A DNA stretch of 64,000 bases from Streptomyces spongiicola (GCF_003122365.1 NZ_CP029254.1:1565001-1629000), one strand, 5' to 3'; numbered from the stretch's first letter, positions 45,309 through 56,494 are shown. Numbers and translations: made by a program. Notes: generated from the sequence alone by a model not told the origin.

Positions 45309-45477
45309 GGGGGGTGCCCCTATCTGTTTCGTCAACCTCGGTGGGGTCGACTTGTATGGGTCGGTGCTGGTTCTCGGGAACGTTTCGCGAAGCGGGATGT
45401 TCCCGGCGGATCGGGTGGCAGACAGCCATACCGGGCCCGGAGGCCAGGCGCCCCGTTTCGGGGCCACGAGAAAGGTA
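45309..45477 (+). repeat. Dispersed repeat, copy 2 (uninterrupted)
   Basis: This 169-bp element matches 17424-17534 plus 17667-17724 end to end, with no other insertions or deletions. The junction where copy 1 carries 132 extra bp is at 45419/45420. It sits between the convergent trHbO and hypothetical genes, ending 6 bp before the stop of the latter. It contains the TTCGCGAA palindrome and the CCCCGTTTCGGGG hairpin. Upstream, 45162-45300 begins like a gene start after AAGGGG but is not recognisable. Confidence 0.85.
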
Positions 45478-45482
45478 ACGGG

Positions 45483-46151
45483 TCAGACCGGGGTGACGTT
45501 CAGTGTGCCGAGCCCCGCCCTGCGCACCGCGACCGAGCCGAACGGCGTGCGCAGCCGGAGCCAGCCGCCCGCGGCCAGGAGCGCCGGGCGGGGGGCGTCG
45601 TCCGGGGTGGGGCGAAGGAAGCCCAGCGACCAGGCGGCGTGAACGGCCCTGAGCGGCAGCCCCGTGTCGCCGAGGGGCCTGGACCAGATCTCGCGGCCGA
45701 TCCGGTCGCGTTCGGCACTGCTGCGGTGCGCGGCGGGCAGCGCCGCGTCCCGTGCGCGGAACTCCGCGACCGCAGCCGCCACCGCTCCCCGCAGCCGGTC
45801 GGGGGCGGGCAGCCCCGGAACCTCCCGCCAGCCTCCCCGAGGAGGCAGCACACCGGTCCACGGAGGGCCGGTGACCGCGGTCGGCACGGCGAGCCGGGAG
45901 CCCTCGACGGACTCCAGTAGTTCACCCGCGGACACCGTGACGTCCAGCTCGACCGGTTCCGCCAGCCGCGCCGTCCGGATCGCGAGGACCTCGAACGACG
46001 GCGGCCGGCCGAACACGGCGAGCGCGCCCCCGCCGGCCTGCATCCGCACCGCGGCCGCCCGGTCGTAGTGGATCAGCCGGCCGAGGAAGGCGGTGAGGTC
46101 CGCCGCCTCCCGGGCGCCGGCCAGCCGAAGGGTCTGCACCGGCGCGGTCAT
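45483..46151 (-). CDS. Conserved actinobacterial hypothetical protein
   Basis: A 222-residue soluble protein of unknown function, conserved in streptomycetes as I recall it. It begins APVQTLRLAGAREAADLTAFLGRL. It has a beta-rich middle (ALAVFGRPPSFEVLAIRTARL, VELDVTVSAGELLESV) and ends LGTLNVTPV. It has no cysteine motif and no membrane segment. It overlaps the thioesterase gene by 4 bp (ATGA), so it is the last gene of the ettA-thioesterase operon. Co-translation suggests a linked role, but none can be named. Confidence 0.8.
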   Translation of the reverse strand: MTAPVQTLRLAGAREAADLTAFLGRLIHYDRAAAVRMQAGGGALAVFGRPPSFEVLAIRTARLAEPVELDVTVSAGELLESVEGSRLAVPTAVTGPPWTGVLPPRGGWREVPGLPAPDRLRGAVAAAVAEFRARDAALPAAHRSSAERDRIGREIWSRPLGDTGLPLRAVHAAWSLGFLRPTPDDAPRPALLAAGGWLRLRTPFGSVAVRRAGLGTLNVTPV

Positions 46152-46585
46152 GCCGCGAGCGCGTCCTTCACGTCCTGCTCCTCGTCCAGGTACTCCCGGA
46201 GGAAGGACTTCTCCTCGGCGGTGATGCGGCGCGGGCGCCCGGCCGACAGGTCGTAGGGGACGACGACGGTCGAGGCCCGTACGTACACCTGGCCGGGGTC
46301 CTTGATCTCGTAGGCGATGGTGAGCGACGCCGCGCCGATCTTCGTCACCCAGGACTCGACGGTGACCGGATGGTGACGGTGCACGAGCGGGCGTACGTAG
46401 TCGATCTCATGACGGGCCACGACGGACCCGCCGGAGAACGACGGGGAGCCGTTCCCCGGCGCCAGCCGGAACATGAAGTCGATGCGGGCCTCCTCCAGAT
46501 AGCGGAGGAAGACCACGTTGTTGACATGCCCGAAGGCGTCCATGTCCGACCAGCGCAGGGGACAGCTGTAGATATGGCGAGCCAC
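46148..46585 (-). CDS. Acyl-CoA thioesterase (hot-dog fold, YbgC/4-HBT type)
   Basis: A 145-residue hot-dog thioesterase that hydrolyses acyl-CoA. The catalytic region reads RWSDMDAFGHVNNVVFLRYLEEAR, with the conserved Asp in DAFGHVNN. The length is normal for the family. It starts 12 bp after ettA and overlaps the next gene, so all three are transcribed together. The acyl substrate is unknown. Confidence 0.93.
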   Translation of the reverse strand: MARHIYSCPLRWSDMDAFGHVNNVVFLRYLEEARIDFMFRLAPGNGSPSFSGGSVVARHEIDYVRPLVHRHHPVTVESWVTKIGAASLTIAYEIKDPGQVYVRASTVVVPYDLSAGRPRRITAEEKSFLREYLDEEQDVKDALAA

Positions 46586-46597
46586 TTGCTGCCTGCC

Positions 46598-48262
<1,665 letters not shown>

Positions 48263-48268
48263 GAGAAA

Positions 48269-48317
48269 CCGTCCGGCAATCAGTGAGTGGGCAGATACAG
48301 CCCATCTTGCCGGACGG
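48269..48317 (-). promoter_or_regulatory. ettA leader hairpin covering the ribosome site
   Basis: In the transcript CCGTCCGGCAA (48317-48307) can pair over 11 perfect bases with TTGCCGGACGG (48279-48269). An inner stem TGGGC/GCCCA (48304-48300 with 48292-48288) fits in the loop. The 3' arm contains GGACGG, the only Shine-Dalgarno candidate, 6 bases before the TTG. Opening of the stem would be required for translation. Confidence 0.65.
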
Positions 48318-48594
48318 CTACCCCTCGGGGGAAACCCGTTCGGTTGGGTGCCTGTGACCTGGGGATTTGCGGGTGCCAGCCGAGGGCCGAACGTCACTGC
48401 CGGTCATGCCGGCCATGCCTGTAGGCATCGGTAGGCCCGCCTGAATCCTCGGCCGAGCCGACGGAGGTCAGCCACGACGGCGGGCGCCGACCGGCCACGC
48501 ACGCGTATGCCTCGCCACACCCCCACCGGCCCCAGCCTCGCCGCCATGCCGTCGACCAGAGCAGGCCGCGCCGGCGTAACCGCGACCGGCGCCC
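48318..48594. other. Gene-free spacer upstream of ettA
   Basis: This 277-bp stretch should contain the ettA promoter. A CCCC-TC-GGGG hairpin at 48331-48340 is visible. I cannot point to a convincing -35/-10 pair. Confidence 0.4.
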
Positions 48595-48915
48595 TCAGCC
48601 TGGGCAGCCGCGAGCACCCGTGGCCGGCTCGGCCGCTGACGTGGGCGAACGGTCGTGTTGCGGCCCCGTTTCACTCCAACAGGACGCTACTGGCCGATCA
48701 GGTCTTTCGCTGGGTGGCGGGAGTGTCTCGAGGCTTCGATCGTCCGGGGGCGGTCTCATGGAGACCGCCGCTCGTTCCTGCGGCAACGCCCAGGTAATGA
48801 CAGCGGCGGGGCAGCCCAGGATCGCCTGCCTGACATCAGCCCGGCCAACCGTCCTATAGGTCGTGAAGTACGCACGGCCTGCGTACTCGGCCCCCGAACC
48901 CGTCATGCTGATCAT
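48595..48915 (-). CDS. Doubtful 106-residue ORF next to the IS3 remnant
   Basis: The ATG at 48915 has GGAGG with a 5-base gap, and the frame stays open for 106 codons. The protein begins MISMTGSGAEYAGRAYFTTY and becomes Pro/Ser-rich. No family is recognised. It may be a passenger gene, part of a broken transposon or chance. Confidence 0.25.
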   Translation of the reverse strand: MISMTGSGAEYAGRAYFTTYRTVGRADVRQAILGCPAAVITWALPQERAAVSMRPPPDDRSLETLPPPSERPDRPVASCWSETGPQHDRSPTSAAEPATGARGCPG

Positions 48916-48964
48916 CCTGCCCTCCCGCCCCCGCGGCTGTCTCGCCTTCCATGGAAGGGCCCAC

Positions 48965-49372
48965 CGAAGCCCCATGAGCATGGATGCGAGCGCCGTGGGC
49001 GCCGCGGATTCGGCGTGCAACACCCGGATGCACGACACGGGTTCGGCCTCCGCGCGCTGCCGCAGCCGCCGGGCCGGTCGAGAGGCCGTCCAGGCGTCGT
49101 TTGCCGAACGGGACACCTTCGACATCCGGCACGGGAAGGCCATCGGACGGCCGTCCGGGTTGGTCTCGGATACCTGCTCCGCCTCGATGAACCGGTAGCG
49201 CGCGGCTACTTCGTCTTCTGCCGAGCGAAGAAGGCTGTCGCCTTCCCCGGGACCCCGAGCGTCGCCTCCTGCTCACGGACCTTCCGGCGCAGCCGTACCA
49301 GTTCCTCGCGCTCGGCCGTGGTCAGCACTCCGACGGGCCCCTCACCCCGGCGCCTCTCCGCCCGTCTCGACC
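48965..49372 (-). pseudogene. Decayed IS3-family transposase (orfA end and orfB start)
   Basis: On the reverse strand 49372-49206 ends an orfA-like frame: GVLTTAEREELVRLRRKV, then KATAFFARQK and a stop, typical of IS3 OrfA tails. In the -1 frame, orfB begins YRFIEAEQVSETNPDGRP and continues MAFPCRMSKVSRSANDAW to IRVLHAES. A further frameshift is then needed for RGAHGARIHAHG, the RGTYGAPRIHAEL region of OrfB. The DDE catalytic core is missing. No inverted repeats were found. It is an old fragment. Confidence 0.6.
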
Positions 49373-49426
49373 GATCCGGCACGAACGGCGCAGGGGCCGC
49401 GCCGGGGCGCGCCCCGGCGGGCGCGT

Positions 49427-50827
49427 TCAGTCCTCCTCCGAGGGTGCCTTCCTCCGGTGCACGAACAGCACCACGGCGCCGCCGACGACCACGAGTGCGA
49501 TGGCCGTGCCCACGATGACGGGGGTGGCACCGGAGGCGCCGGTCGCGGCGAGGTTGTCGTCGATGCCCGTGCCGCCGGCCGAGAAGGCGCTGGGCTGGGG
49601 CGCCGGCTGGTCCGGGAGCGGACCGGCGCTGCCGGTGGTCTTGCAGTCCAGCACGCCCTTGAAGCTCTTCGAGAAACCACCCGGCCCGGTGATCGCGAAG
49701 TCGTAGGCCTGGTCCTCGGGGACGGGGACGGTCACGGTGCGGGACTCACCGGGGGCTATCGCGTGCTTGAGCCCCTGCAGTCTGAAGGTGAACTGCTCGT
49801 CGCCCCTGTTGGTGGCGGTGATGTCGATGCCGCCGGCCGCGCAGTTCTTCTTCGCTGTGATAGCGGGTATGGGGCCCCTGTCGGCCCAGGTGGCGGTGGC
49901 CGTCGCGGAGACGGTGGAACGGCTGGAGCCTGCCAGGATCTGCGTCTGGCTCTTGGTCACCCCGGAGAACGCCCGTCCCACCGGCACATTGGTGGTGGCC
50001 TGCAGGCTCAGGGCGGCGCTGCCGCCGGTGGCCCCGTCCGGCACGTCGAAGTACAGCATGCTGCCGTCGACCGCGGTGGTGAGGGGACTTCCCGCCTGGT
50101 CGGTCACGATGACCCCGCTGGCCGCGGAGTCCGCGGGCGGTGCCACGGTCACGCGGTCCGCGTCGGTACGGACCGTGATCGGCCCGAGCCGCCCGCCGGC
50201 CTTCCCCGAGACCGCGTTCGGTTCGAGGCTCAGCGAGGCGCGGGGCTCCTCGACGTGCTCGGCGTTCTCCTCAAGCCAGTCGGCCAGTTGCTCTGCCGCC
50301 GGGTCGAGCGCCTCGACCTCGGCCTCGTCCGAGTACCGCCAGATCGCGACCTGGGTGCCGGCCGCCGCGGTCCGCTCGCTCAGCAGCCCGGTACCGGCCC
50401 GCTCGGCCAACGCCACCAGGTCGTCGACCTGTGGATACGAATGCTCCAGGATCCACCGGATCTTCCCGGCATCGCCGTTGTGGCCGAGCGAGGTCTGCTC
50501 CCAGGGTGTCTCCAGGTATCTGGCCTGCGCCTGAGTTGGGTTGTGTATGTCGACGCAGTAGGTCTTGAGTCTGCCTCCGCCGTCGACGGTCATCTCGAAC
50601 AGACCGGCGGGCAGTTCGTGCCGCCGTCCGCCGTCGTGCAGGACGGCCCGGTCGAAGGTGGTCAGGCCGTCCAGTGTCGCGGTCGCACCGCCCTGGTGCT
50701 GGGGGATGTCCTCGGCGGCCACCGGACCCGCGGAGGCTATGGCACCCGCCGCGAGCAGACCGGACACCAGGGCCGTCACGGCGAGCCGGGCGACGCCCCG
50801 CCCACGTACAGAGAGCGCAGTCAACAC
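49427..50827 (-). CDS. Thioester-domain surface protein with sortase E signal
   Basis: A 466-residue wall-anchored protein. A signal peptide (LAVTALVSGLLAAGAIASAG to VAAE) is cut near residue 38. The thioester (TQXA/TED) domain has Cys91 in TYCVDIHNPT and the partner Gln near residue 150 in GTQVAIWRYSD; these can form an internal thioester that bonds covalently to surfaces. Beta-sandwich domains follow. The sorting signal is NLAATG, then a helix (TPVIVGTAIALVVVGGAVVLF) and HRRK. LAxTG is the class E motif of high-GC actinobacteria. GTG 50827 has AAGGGG 6 bases upstream. No sortase gene is in the window. Confidence 0.92.
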   Translation of the reverse strand: MLTALSVRGRGVARLAVTALVSGLLAAGAIASAGPVAAEDIPQHQGGATATLDGLTTFDRAVLHDGGRRHELPAGLFEMTVDGGGRLKTYCVDIHNPTQAQARYLETPWEQTSLGHNGDAGKIRWILEHSYPQVDDLVALAERAGTGLLSERTAAAGTQVAIWRYSDEAEVEALDPAAEQLADWLEENAEHVEEPRASLSLEPNAVSGKAGGRLGPITVRTDADRVTVAPPADSAASGVIVTDQAGSPLTTAVDGSMLYFDVPDGATGGSAALSLQATTNVPVGRAFSGVTKSQTQILAGSSRSTVSATATATWADRGPIPAITAKKNCAAGGIDITATNRGDEQFTFRLQGLKHAIAPGESRTVTVPVPEDQAYDFAITGPGGFSKSFKGVLDCKTTGSAGPLPDQPAPQPSAFSAGGTGIDDNLAATGASGATPVIVGTAIALVVVGGAVVLFVHRRKAPSEED

Positions 50828-50917
50828 AGAATTCCCCTTCGGGCGAGGCCCTTTGGCGTGGGGTGCGTGGGGGAAGTGCCTCGCCGGCAGACTCAAGTGC
50901 CCCGTGAGTATTGAGGA

Positions 50918-50990
50918 ATCCTAAGGACCTGGTGTGAGCCGATCCCCCGTCATACCGTCAGACAACCATTCCGAATCGGAATCGTTATCA
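50918..50990 (-). promoter_or_regulatory. Promoter -10 and palindromic / Zur-like site of the surface protein
   Basis: TAGGAT (50923-50918, reverse strand) is a consensus -10 about 90 bp before the start codon. Upstream, ATTCCGA-A-TCGGAAT (50968-50982) is a 15-bp palindrome. The overlapping TGATAACGATTCCGA (50990-50976) matches TGAAAATNATTTTCA, a Zur-type box, at about nine positions. Zinc control is only a suggestion. Confidence 0.4.
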
Positions 50991-51037
50991 CCGACGGCAC
51001 ATCCCTCCGGCTGTCGACAAATCTCCATCATCGCCGT

Positions 51038-51850
51038 TCAGGGCGGACGGGGAGCGCCGGCAGGCTCCGCGGTACGGGCGCCGGACCCGGCGCCGGAAGT
51101 ATCCGCCCGCCCGGCGGGAACGGACTCCCGACGGGCGGTACCGGTACTCCGCGCGCGCCCACGCGCCCGTCCGGAAGCGGCATGCAATCGCTCCGGTCGC
51201 CCGGCCGAGCCCGGCCGATCAGACCCGGACGGACCCGCTTCGGCGGTTTCGACGAAGGCCGCGGAAGACACAGGGATCGGCGGGGCTGAGAAACCCCCGA
51301 CACCGGCGGGAAGCGTCAACGGCCCGGGTCCGGCCGGAGACGCGGGGGACGCCGGGGACGCCGGGGACGCCGGGGACGCCGGGGACATCGGAGACGCCGG
51401 AACCGCTGCGTGCGGGGACTCCGCGGCAGGGGCAGGCGGCGGGGGCGCCGGGGCCGTGGCGACGGCCTGCCGCGACGCCAACCGTGCCTCCGACCTCGTG
51501 ACCCGGCGGAATGCCGACGTCCCGCGCGCCAGGTCGTGCCCGGCCGCCACCGCATCGATGTCGACCGACGTCCTGAGCTTGCCCTCCCATTCCTCCTCGC
51601 GCACCCTCAGACGGCCGTGCACGACGAGGGGTTCACCCACCGAGACCGATGCCGCGAGGTTCGCGCCAAGCGCCCGCCAGGCCCATACCGTGTAGAAGCT
51701 CGTGGGCCCGTCGGTCCAGCCGTCCCGCTGCCGGTCCCACCTCCGCGAGGGGACGGCGAACCGGAAGCGCGCCCTGCCCCCGGTCGCCGAATCCCGGTAT
51801 TCCACCGCCGTCGCGACATTCCCCGTCAGCGTCACCATCACGTCGGTCAT
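51038..51850 (-). CDS. Single-stranded DNA-binding protein homologue
   Basis: A 270-residue SSB-family protein. The OB fold covers residues 1-110 (VTLTGNVATAVEYRDSATG, FRFAVPSRRWDR, FYTVWAWRALGANLAASVSVGEPLVVHGRL). After it comes a long disordered tail with a Ser-Pro-Ala tandem repeat, encoded by a 9-bp repeat at 51340-51390. The usual acidic tip (DDDIPF-type) that recruits replication proteins is absent, so this is probably a secondary SSB and not the replicative one. ATG 51850 follows GGGGGA. Monocistronic. Confidence 0.88.
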   Translation of the reverse strand: MTDVMVTLTGNVATAVEYRDSATGGRARFRFAVPSRRWDRQRDGWTDGPTSFYTVWAWRALGANLAASVSVGEPLVVHGRLRVREEEWEGKLRTSVDIDAVAAGHDLARGTSAFRRVTRSEARLASRQAVATAPAPPPPAPAAESPHAAVPASPMSPASPASPASPASPASPAGPGPLTLPAGVGGFSAPPIPVSSAAFVETAEAGPSGSDRPGSAGRPERLHAASGRARGRARSTGTARRESVPAGRADTSGAGSGARTAEPAGAPRPP

Positions 51851-52372
51851 GACGTTCCCCCTGTCTCATCGCCCGTACCCCGGTGTGTCCGCGCGCCGTC
51901 GCGCCGACGCATCCCATACTGGGCCGCCGCGGGAATTCCGGCTCCCGCCTGTGGACGAGGGCAGGTCTGTGGAAAACCCCGTCGCTCTCCCGGGTGACGG
52001 GTGCGCTCGACAGGTCCCGGACCGCCCCTCCACGCCGCCCCCCACGCCGCCCTTCCCCGCATATTCTCTCCGCCGCCCCTCCCAGCCGGTCCTTCCGTGG
52101 GACTCCCCCGCGGTTCCCCGCGGTTGCCCGCGGTTGCCCGGAGCCGTCCGCAAGGACCTCCACCGGCTCCTCCGCCGGCTCCTCCGCCGACCATGGCGCA
52201 AGCCCCTGGGCTGCCCCGCCCGGCCTCCGGCCTCCGGCCCTCCGATACGCCGCCGGCCGTGCATCCAGCCCGCACCGGTCCGCGGAACCGGCACGCACCG
52301 CGCACCGCGCACCGGTTCCGCGCTTCCGCGGCCCAACGGCCCAGCGGCCCAGCGGCCCAGCGGCCCAGCGGC
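51851..52372. repeat. Gene-free spacer with CGCGGTTCC and GGCCCAGC repeats
   Basis: 52104-52145 repeats CCGCGGTTGCC units. 52160-52190 repeats CTCCGCCGG. 52332-52380 repeats GGCCCAGC five to six times up to the end of the GTPase gene. No gene or promoter for SSB is clear. Confidence 0.6.
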
Positions 52373-54562
52373 TCAGCGGCTGAAGGACACCGCCCCGAAC
52401 TGCTCCCGCACCTCCCGGTAGCGCAGCAACTCCGCCGCGATCGGGTCCAGTACCTTCGCCCGCCCGCACGCCGCAGCGGCCTCCCGCAGGCACCGCTCCG
52501 CGTCCTGTCCGTAGCGTCGCGCCGGCCCCCTGGCGGCGGCCGCACACGCCCACTCCACCAGCGGCCCGCCGATGATCCCGGCGAGCATCACCAGCACCGG
52601 CGGGAGGAGCCCGGGTTCGAGGACCCCGATGATCTGGCCCACCAGCCACAGCCCGCCGAAGATCTGGAGCAGGGTCATGCACGCCTGCACCAGCACCGCC
52701 GCCGGCCACCACGCCGGGCGGGGCAGACGGCCGCTGGGTGTGCCCAGCTCGGCGGCCAGGTCGTCGAGTTCCTCGGGAAGCCCCTCCGCGCCGCGCACCG
52801 CCGCCTCGCGCACGGCCTGCGCCCAGGGAGCGGGCAGGCCGTGCGCCGCGTCGTCGGCCACCGTCCGTACCGCCTGTTCGACCCGCTGACGGGCCGTGAG
52901 CTCCTCCTCCGCAGGCTGCTCGGGCTGCGGCAGACTCCCACCGGGGGTGCGCACGCGTCCGTACCAGCGCCACAGCCGCAGCCAGGGCGTCCCGCAGGCC
53001 CGCCCGGCGTTCCTGCGCCACCGTCGTTCGGCCTCCTCGCCGACGGCGGTGGCGCCGACGGCGTTCGCCAGCCGGGCCGTGAAGTCGTCCCGGGCGCGCT
53101 CGCTGAGCCCGGGACGCCCGTCGGCGACGTACATCGGCTTCAGCCGGTCCGCTGCCGCGTCGATGTCGGCGGAGACCCGGCGGGCGGCGGCGGTCTTCTC
53201 CTGGACGAGCCGTCCGAGCAGTTCGCGCAGTTCGCCGACGCCCTCCCCGGTGAGGGCCGACAGCGCGAGGACGGTGGCGCCGGGATCGCCGTGCTCGCCG
53301 ACCGCCATCCCGTCCTCGTCGAGCAGCCTGCGCAGATCGTCGAGAACCTGGTCGGCGGCGTCGCCCGGCAGCCGGTCGATCTGGTTGAGGACGACGAAGG
53401 TGACCTCGGCATGCCCCGCGAGGGGCCGCAGATAGCGTTCGTGCAGCGCCGCGTCCGCGTACTTCTCGGGATCGACGACCCAGATCACCGCGTCGACGAG
53501 CTTCAGGACCCGGTCCACCTGTTCGCGGTGCACGGTCATCGCCGAGTCGTGGTCGGGCAGATCGACCAGGACGAGGCCCTGCAGCGCCTCGTCGCCGCTC
53601 CCGCCGGCGAGGGGCCTGCGGCGCAGCCGTGGCGGAATGGCCAGCCGGTCGAGCAGCCCGGCGGCCCCTTCGGACCAGCTGAGGGAGATCGGGGCCGAAG
53701 TGGTCGGACGGCGCAGCCCGGTCTCCGAGATGGGCACCCCGGCCAGGGCGTTGAAGAGCGTCGACTTGCCGCTTCCGGTGGCACCCGCGATGGCGACGAC
53801 GGTGTGCCGCGCCGACAGTTGCTGCCGCGCCGCCGCCTCGTCGAGCACCCGGCCCGCCTCGGCCAGGGCTTGTTCGTCGAGTCGGGTGCGGGAGAGCCCG
53901 ACGAGTTCGCGGAGCGCGTCCAGCCTGCCGCGCAGCGGCGCGGCGTACGGGCCGCCGATGGGCACGTGCCGTTCGTCCCCGGCCGGCGAGCCGTCGTCCC
54001 CGGCGAGTTCCGACGGTCCGAGGGCGCGGCGCGCGATGAGTCCGTCGTCCCAACGGCCCTCGCCGCCCTCCCCGGGGTGGCCGCCCTCCGCGCCGGCGTC
54101 CTTCCCCGCGGTGGCGTCCTTCCCCGCGCTCCGCGGCTCGGAATCCGCCGCGCAGCCCTTCCCGCTCTCCCCTTCCGCTCCTTCCGCTCCTTCCGCTCCT
54201 TCCGGTCCTTCCGCTCCTTCCGCTCCTTCCGGTCCTTCCCGCCGCTCCCGCCGCTCCTGCTCTTCCCGCCGCTCCCGCCGTTCCTGCTCTTCCCGCCGCT
54301 CCCGCTCCGCGGCCCGCGCCCGCCCACCACCTCCGGAGTCGACGTGCCCGCCCTCGGGACCGCCCTCCTTCTCGAGGCGGCTGCCCGCGGCCGGGACTTC
54401 GGCTGCGGAGTCGCCTCCGGAGTCGGTCGCGGCACCGGTCGCCCCGTCGTCCCGGGCGCCCTTCCCGCTCTCCGCCCCGGGCGCGTCCCCGGCCACCTGC
54501 CCGGCTCCGGACCCCGGACCGCGGCCCTCGGTCTCACCAGTGACTGCCGTCACCGCGGTCAC
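52373..54562 (-). CDS. Membrane-associated dynamin-like / YfjP-type GTPase
   Basis: A 729-residue protein. The first 190 residues are low complexity, including a repeat of Glu-Arg-Arg-Glu-Glu-Gln and Glu-Gly-Ala units (DNA 54160-54300). The GTPase domain has G1 [14 protein letters not shown]3 DLPDHD, G4 NQID and G5 SALTG. The C-terminal part contains two adjacent hydrophobic helices ([35 protein letters not shown]) that could insert in the membrane. The GTG start overlaps the stop of the next-upstream GTPase by 4 bp. Such pairs recall bacterial dynamin pairs, where two GTPases form a hetero-complex for membrane remodelling. That function is inference. Confidence 0.85.
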   Translation of the reverse strand: MTAVTAVTGETEGRGPGSGAGQVAGDAPGAESGKGARDDGATGAATDSGGDSAAEVPAAGSRLEKEGGPEGGHVDSGGGGRARAAERERREEQERRERREEQERRERREGPEGAEGAEGPEGAEGAEGAEGESGKGCAADSEPRSAGKDATAGKDAGAEGGHPGEGGEGRWDDGLIARRALGPSELAGDDGSPAGDERHVPIGGPYAAPLRGRLDALRELVGLSRTRLDEQALAEAGRVLDEAAARQQLSARHTVVAIAGATGSGKSTLFNALAGVPISETGLRRPTTSAPISLSWSEGAAGLLDRLAIPPRLRRRPLAGGSGDEALQGLVLVDLPDHDSAMTVHREQVDRVLKLVDAVIWVVDPEKYADAALHERYLRPLAGHAEVTFVVLNQIDRLPGDAADQVLDDLRRLLDEDGMAVGEHGDPGATVLALSALTGEGVGELRELLGRLVQEKTAAARRVSADIDAAADRLKPMYVADGRPGLSERARDDFTARLANAVGATAVGEEAERRWRRNAGRACGTPWLRLWRWYGRVRTPGGSLPQPEQPAEEELTARQRVEQAVRTVADDAAHGLPAPWAQAVREAAVRGAEGLPEELDDLAAELGTPSGRLPRPAWWPAAVLVQACMTLLQIFGGLWLVGQIIGVLEPGLLPPVLVMLAGIIGGPLVEWACAAAARGPARRYGQDAERCLREAAAACGRAKVLDPIAAELLRYREVREQFGAVSFSR

Positions 54563-56193
54563 CTCTCCTTCTGCAGTACGGACAGCGCGGCGATCAGCTC
54601 GGCCTGCGGCTCCGGGGACAGTTCGAGGGAGTCGAGCGGCGCGAGGCGCCGGTCACGCTCCTCGTTCACCACACGTTCGATATACGTGGTCACCAGTTCC
54701 CCGCCCTTGTCGCGCAGCCTGAGGGCGCCCTGGGCGCCCATCCGCTCCGCCAGCAGCTCCCCGGCGGCCCTGGCCCGCCGACCGCCGAGCAGCGCGGTGG
54801 CGAGCAGCGCGGCGACCGCCTCCGGATCGGGCGCCGAGGAGCCTTCCATGCCGCGGACCTCCTCCTCGGCGAGTTCCTCGACGACACGCCGCCAGCGCCG
54901 GACGGCCATGCCGACGCGCTCCGGCGTCTCCCGGTCGGCGCGCGAGTGCCGGGCGAGGGCGGGTCCTGCCGGTTCGCGTCGCCACGCCTCGCGGAGCCGC
55001 TCGTCCGCGGCGGCGACCGCGCACTGCAGCAGGGCGGTCAATCCCTCCGCGAGCGCGTCGAGGAGTTCGCCCGCGGAGCTGTCGCGCGGGTAGCCCCGCC
55101 ACCGGGTACGTGCGTCGCCCGTGAGGACGGCGCCGCGCTGCACCTGCTTGCGCACCCGCTCGGTCTCCGCCCCGTAGGCATCCTCGACCGCGGCGGAGAG
55201 GCGCACGGCTGCGGCGTACTGTGCGGCCACGGCGCCCGCGAGTTCCGGCATCCGGGCGTTCAGCGAGTCGATGACCCCGGCGGCGGTGCGGACGACCGTC
55301 TGCTGGCGCGCGGCGGGGTCAAGGGCACGGTGTGCCAGCCAGCCGCGGAGCGCGGCGACGGCGGTGTCCGGGAGCAGGCCCCGGCCGCCGCCCGCGGACT
55401 CGGGCAGCTCGGGGATCGTGAAGCGGGGTACGTGTCCCAGCCCGGCCTTGGTCAGCAGGGCCGCGTACTGCCGGGACACCTCGTTGATCACCTGGTGCGG
55501 CACCCGGTCGAGCACCGTGACCAGCATGGCGTCGTACTCCTTCGCCGTACGGAGGAGATGCCAGGGGACCGCGTCGGCGTAGCGGGAGGCCGTGGTGACC
55601 ATGATCCATACGTCCGCGGCGCAGATCAGCTCGGCCGCCATGATCCGGTTCTCGACGACGAGGGAATCGATGTCGGGCGCGTCGAGCAGGGCCAGCCCGG
55701 GCGGCAGAGCCACCGCGGTCTCGATCCGCAGCGCCCGTTCCTCGGGCCTGGTCTTGGTCTTCGTCATCGTCCGGTCGCGAGCGGCTCCGGGCGACTGCTC
55801 CGTCTCGTCCTGCTGGGGCAGCCACACGCGGGTGAAGTTCGGCAGTACGCGCATGTCGGCGAACCAGTGGCGATCCTCGGGGTGACAGACGAGCACGGGA
55901 GTGCGCGTGGTCGGCCGCAGCACCCCCGCCTCGGTCACCCGCCGGCCGACGAGCGAGTTGACCAGAGTGGACTTGCCGGCTCCGGTCGATCCGCCGACGA
56001 CCGCGAGCAGCGGCGCGTTGGGGTCCTTCAGCCGGGGCACCAGATAGTCGTCGAGTTGCGCGAGCAGCTCGGCCCTCGTCCGCCGTGCCCGCGGAGCACC
56101 GGGAATGGGGAGGGGAAGACGCACGGCTGCGACTCGGTCGCGCAGGGCGGAGAGTGCGTCGATGAGCTGAGGCCGTACTTCCATGGTCACCAC
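54559..56193 (-). CDS. Dynamin-like GTPase, partner of the downstream GTPase
   Basis: A 544-residue protein. G1 is [17 protein letters not shown] near residue 68, G3 is [10 protein letters not shown] and the TVLDRVP segment stands where G4 is expected. The C-terminal 300 residues are helical, without strong transmembrane segments. It is the first gene of a two-gene operon. The start is set at GTG 56193, but no ribosome site is visible; ATG 56184 is an equal alternative. The two GTPases share a common G-domain plan but only one carries membrane helices, as in known bacterial dynamin pairs such as DynA/DynB of Streptomyces. Whether they are those proteins cannot be settled here. Confidence 0.85.
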   Translation of the reverse strand: MVTMEVRPQLIDALSALRDRVAAVRLPLPIPGAPRARRTRAELLAQLDDYLVPRLKDPNAPLLAVVGGSTGAGKSTLVNSLVGRRVTEAGVLRPTTRTPVLVCHPEDRHWFADMRVLPNFTRVWLPQQDETEQSPGAARDRTMTKTKTRPEERALRIETAVALPPGLALLDAPDIDSLVVENRIMAAELICAADVWIMVTTASRYADAVPWHLLRTAKEYDAMLVTVLDRVPHQVINEVSRQYAALLTKAGLGHVPRFTIPELPESAGGGRGLLPDTAVAALRGWLAHRALDPAARQQTVVRTAAGVIDSLNARMPELAGAVAAQYAAAVRLSAAVEDAYGAETERVRKQVQRGAVLTGDARTRWRGYPRDSSAGELLDALAEGLTALLQCAVAAADERLREAWRREPAGPALARHSRADRETPERVGMAVRRWRRVVEELAEEEVRGMEGSSAPDPEAVAALLATALLGGRRARAAGELLAERMGAQGALRLRDKGGELVTTYIERVVNEERDRRLAPLDSLELSPEPQAELIAALSVLQKER

Positions 56194-56306
56194 ATGCGAA
56201 GAATGCCCAACTTTGGAGGTTTTTTGAAGCGTATGAGCCCCCCTGCGCGCCGATCAGGACAACGGGACAGACGGGACGAGTGGGGCACAGGCATAACGAG
56301 TGCACA

Positions 56307-56382
56307 ACACCCGAGGTGTGAGGCGAAAAAAGCGCTGCGAGAATCGCATCTGCCTGCGATTATCGGTTCGCTTCACCGAACC
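56307..56382. ncRNA. Three consecutive small stem-loops, candidate structured RNA or attenuator
   Basis: Stems ACACC/GGTGT (56307-56319), AATCGCA/TGCGATT (56342-56361) and GGTTCG/CGAACC (56365-56382) follow each other. An AAAAAA run lies at 56326-56331. The stretch is markedly AT-richer than its surroundings. On the reverse strand the stems are followed by TTTTTT, as in an attenuator before the GTPase operon. On the forward strand they precede tRNA-Arg. Confidence 0.35.
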
Positions 56383-56433
56383 TCCACATGATGCCACGCA
56401 GGTGAAGCATCCGGGACAGGGCGATCGGAGCCC

Positions 56434-56439
56434 TATCCT
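56434..56439 (+). promoter_or_regulatory. Possible tRNA-Arg -10 box
   Basis: TATCCT lies 55 bp before the tRNA and fits TANNNT. No good -35 was found. Confidence 0.3.
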
Positions 56440-56494
56440 TGTCCCGGCAAGGTCACGGCCGACCCGGGGCTCCAGGCCACCGAGGCCACATCGG

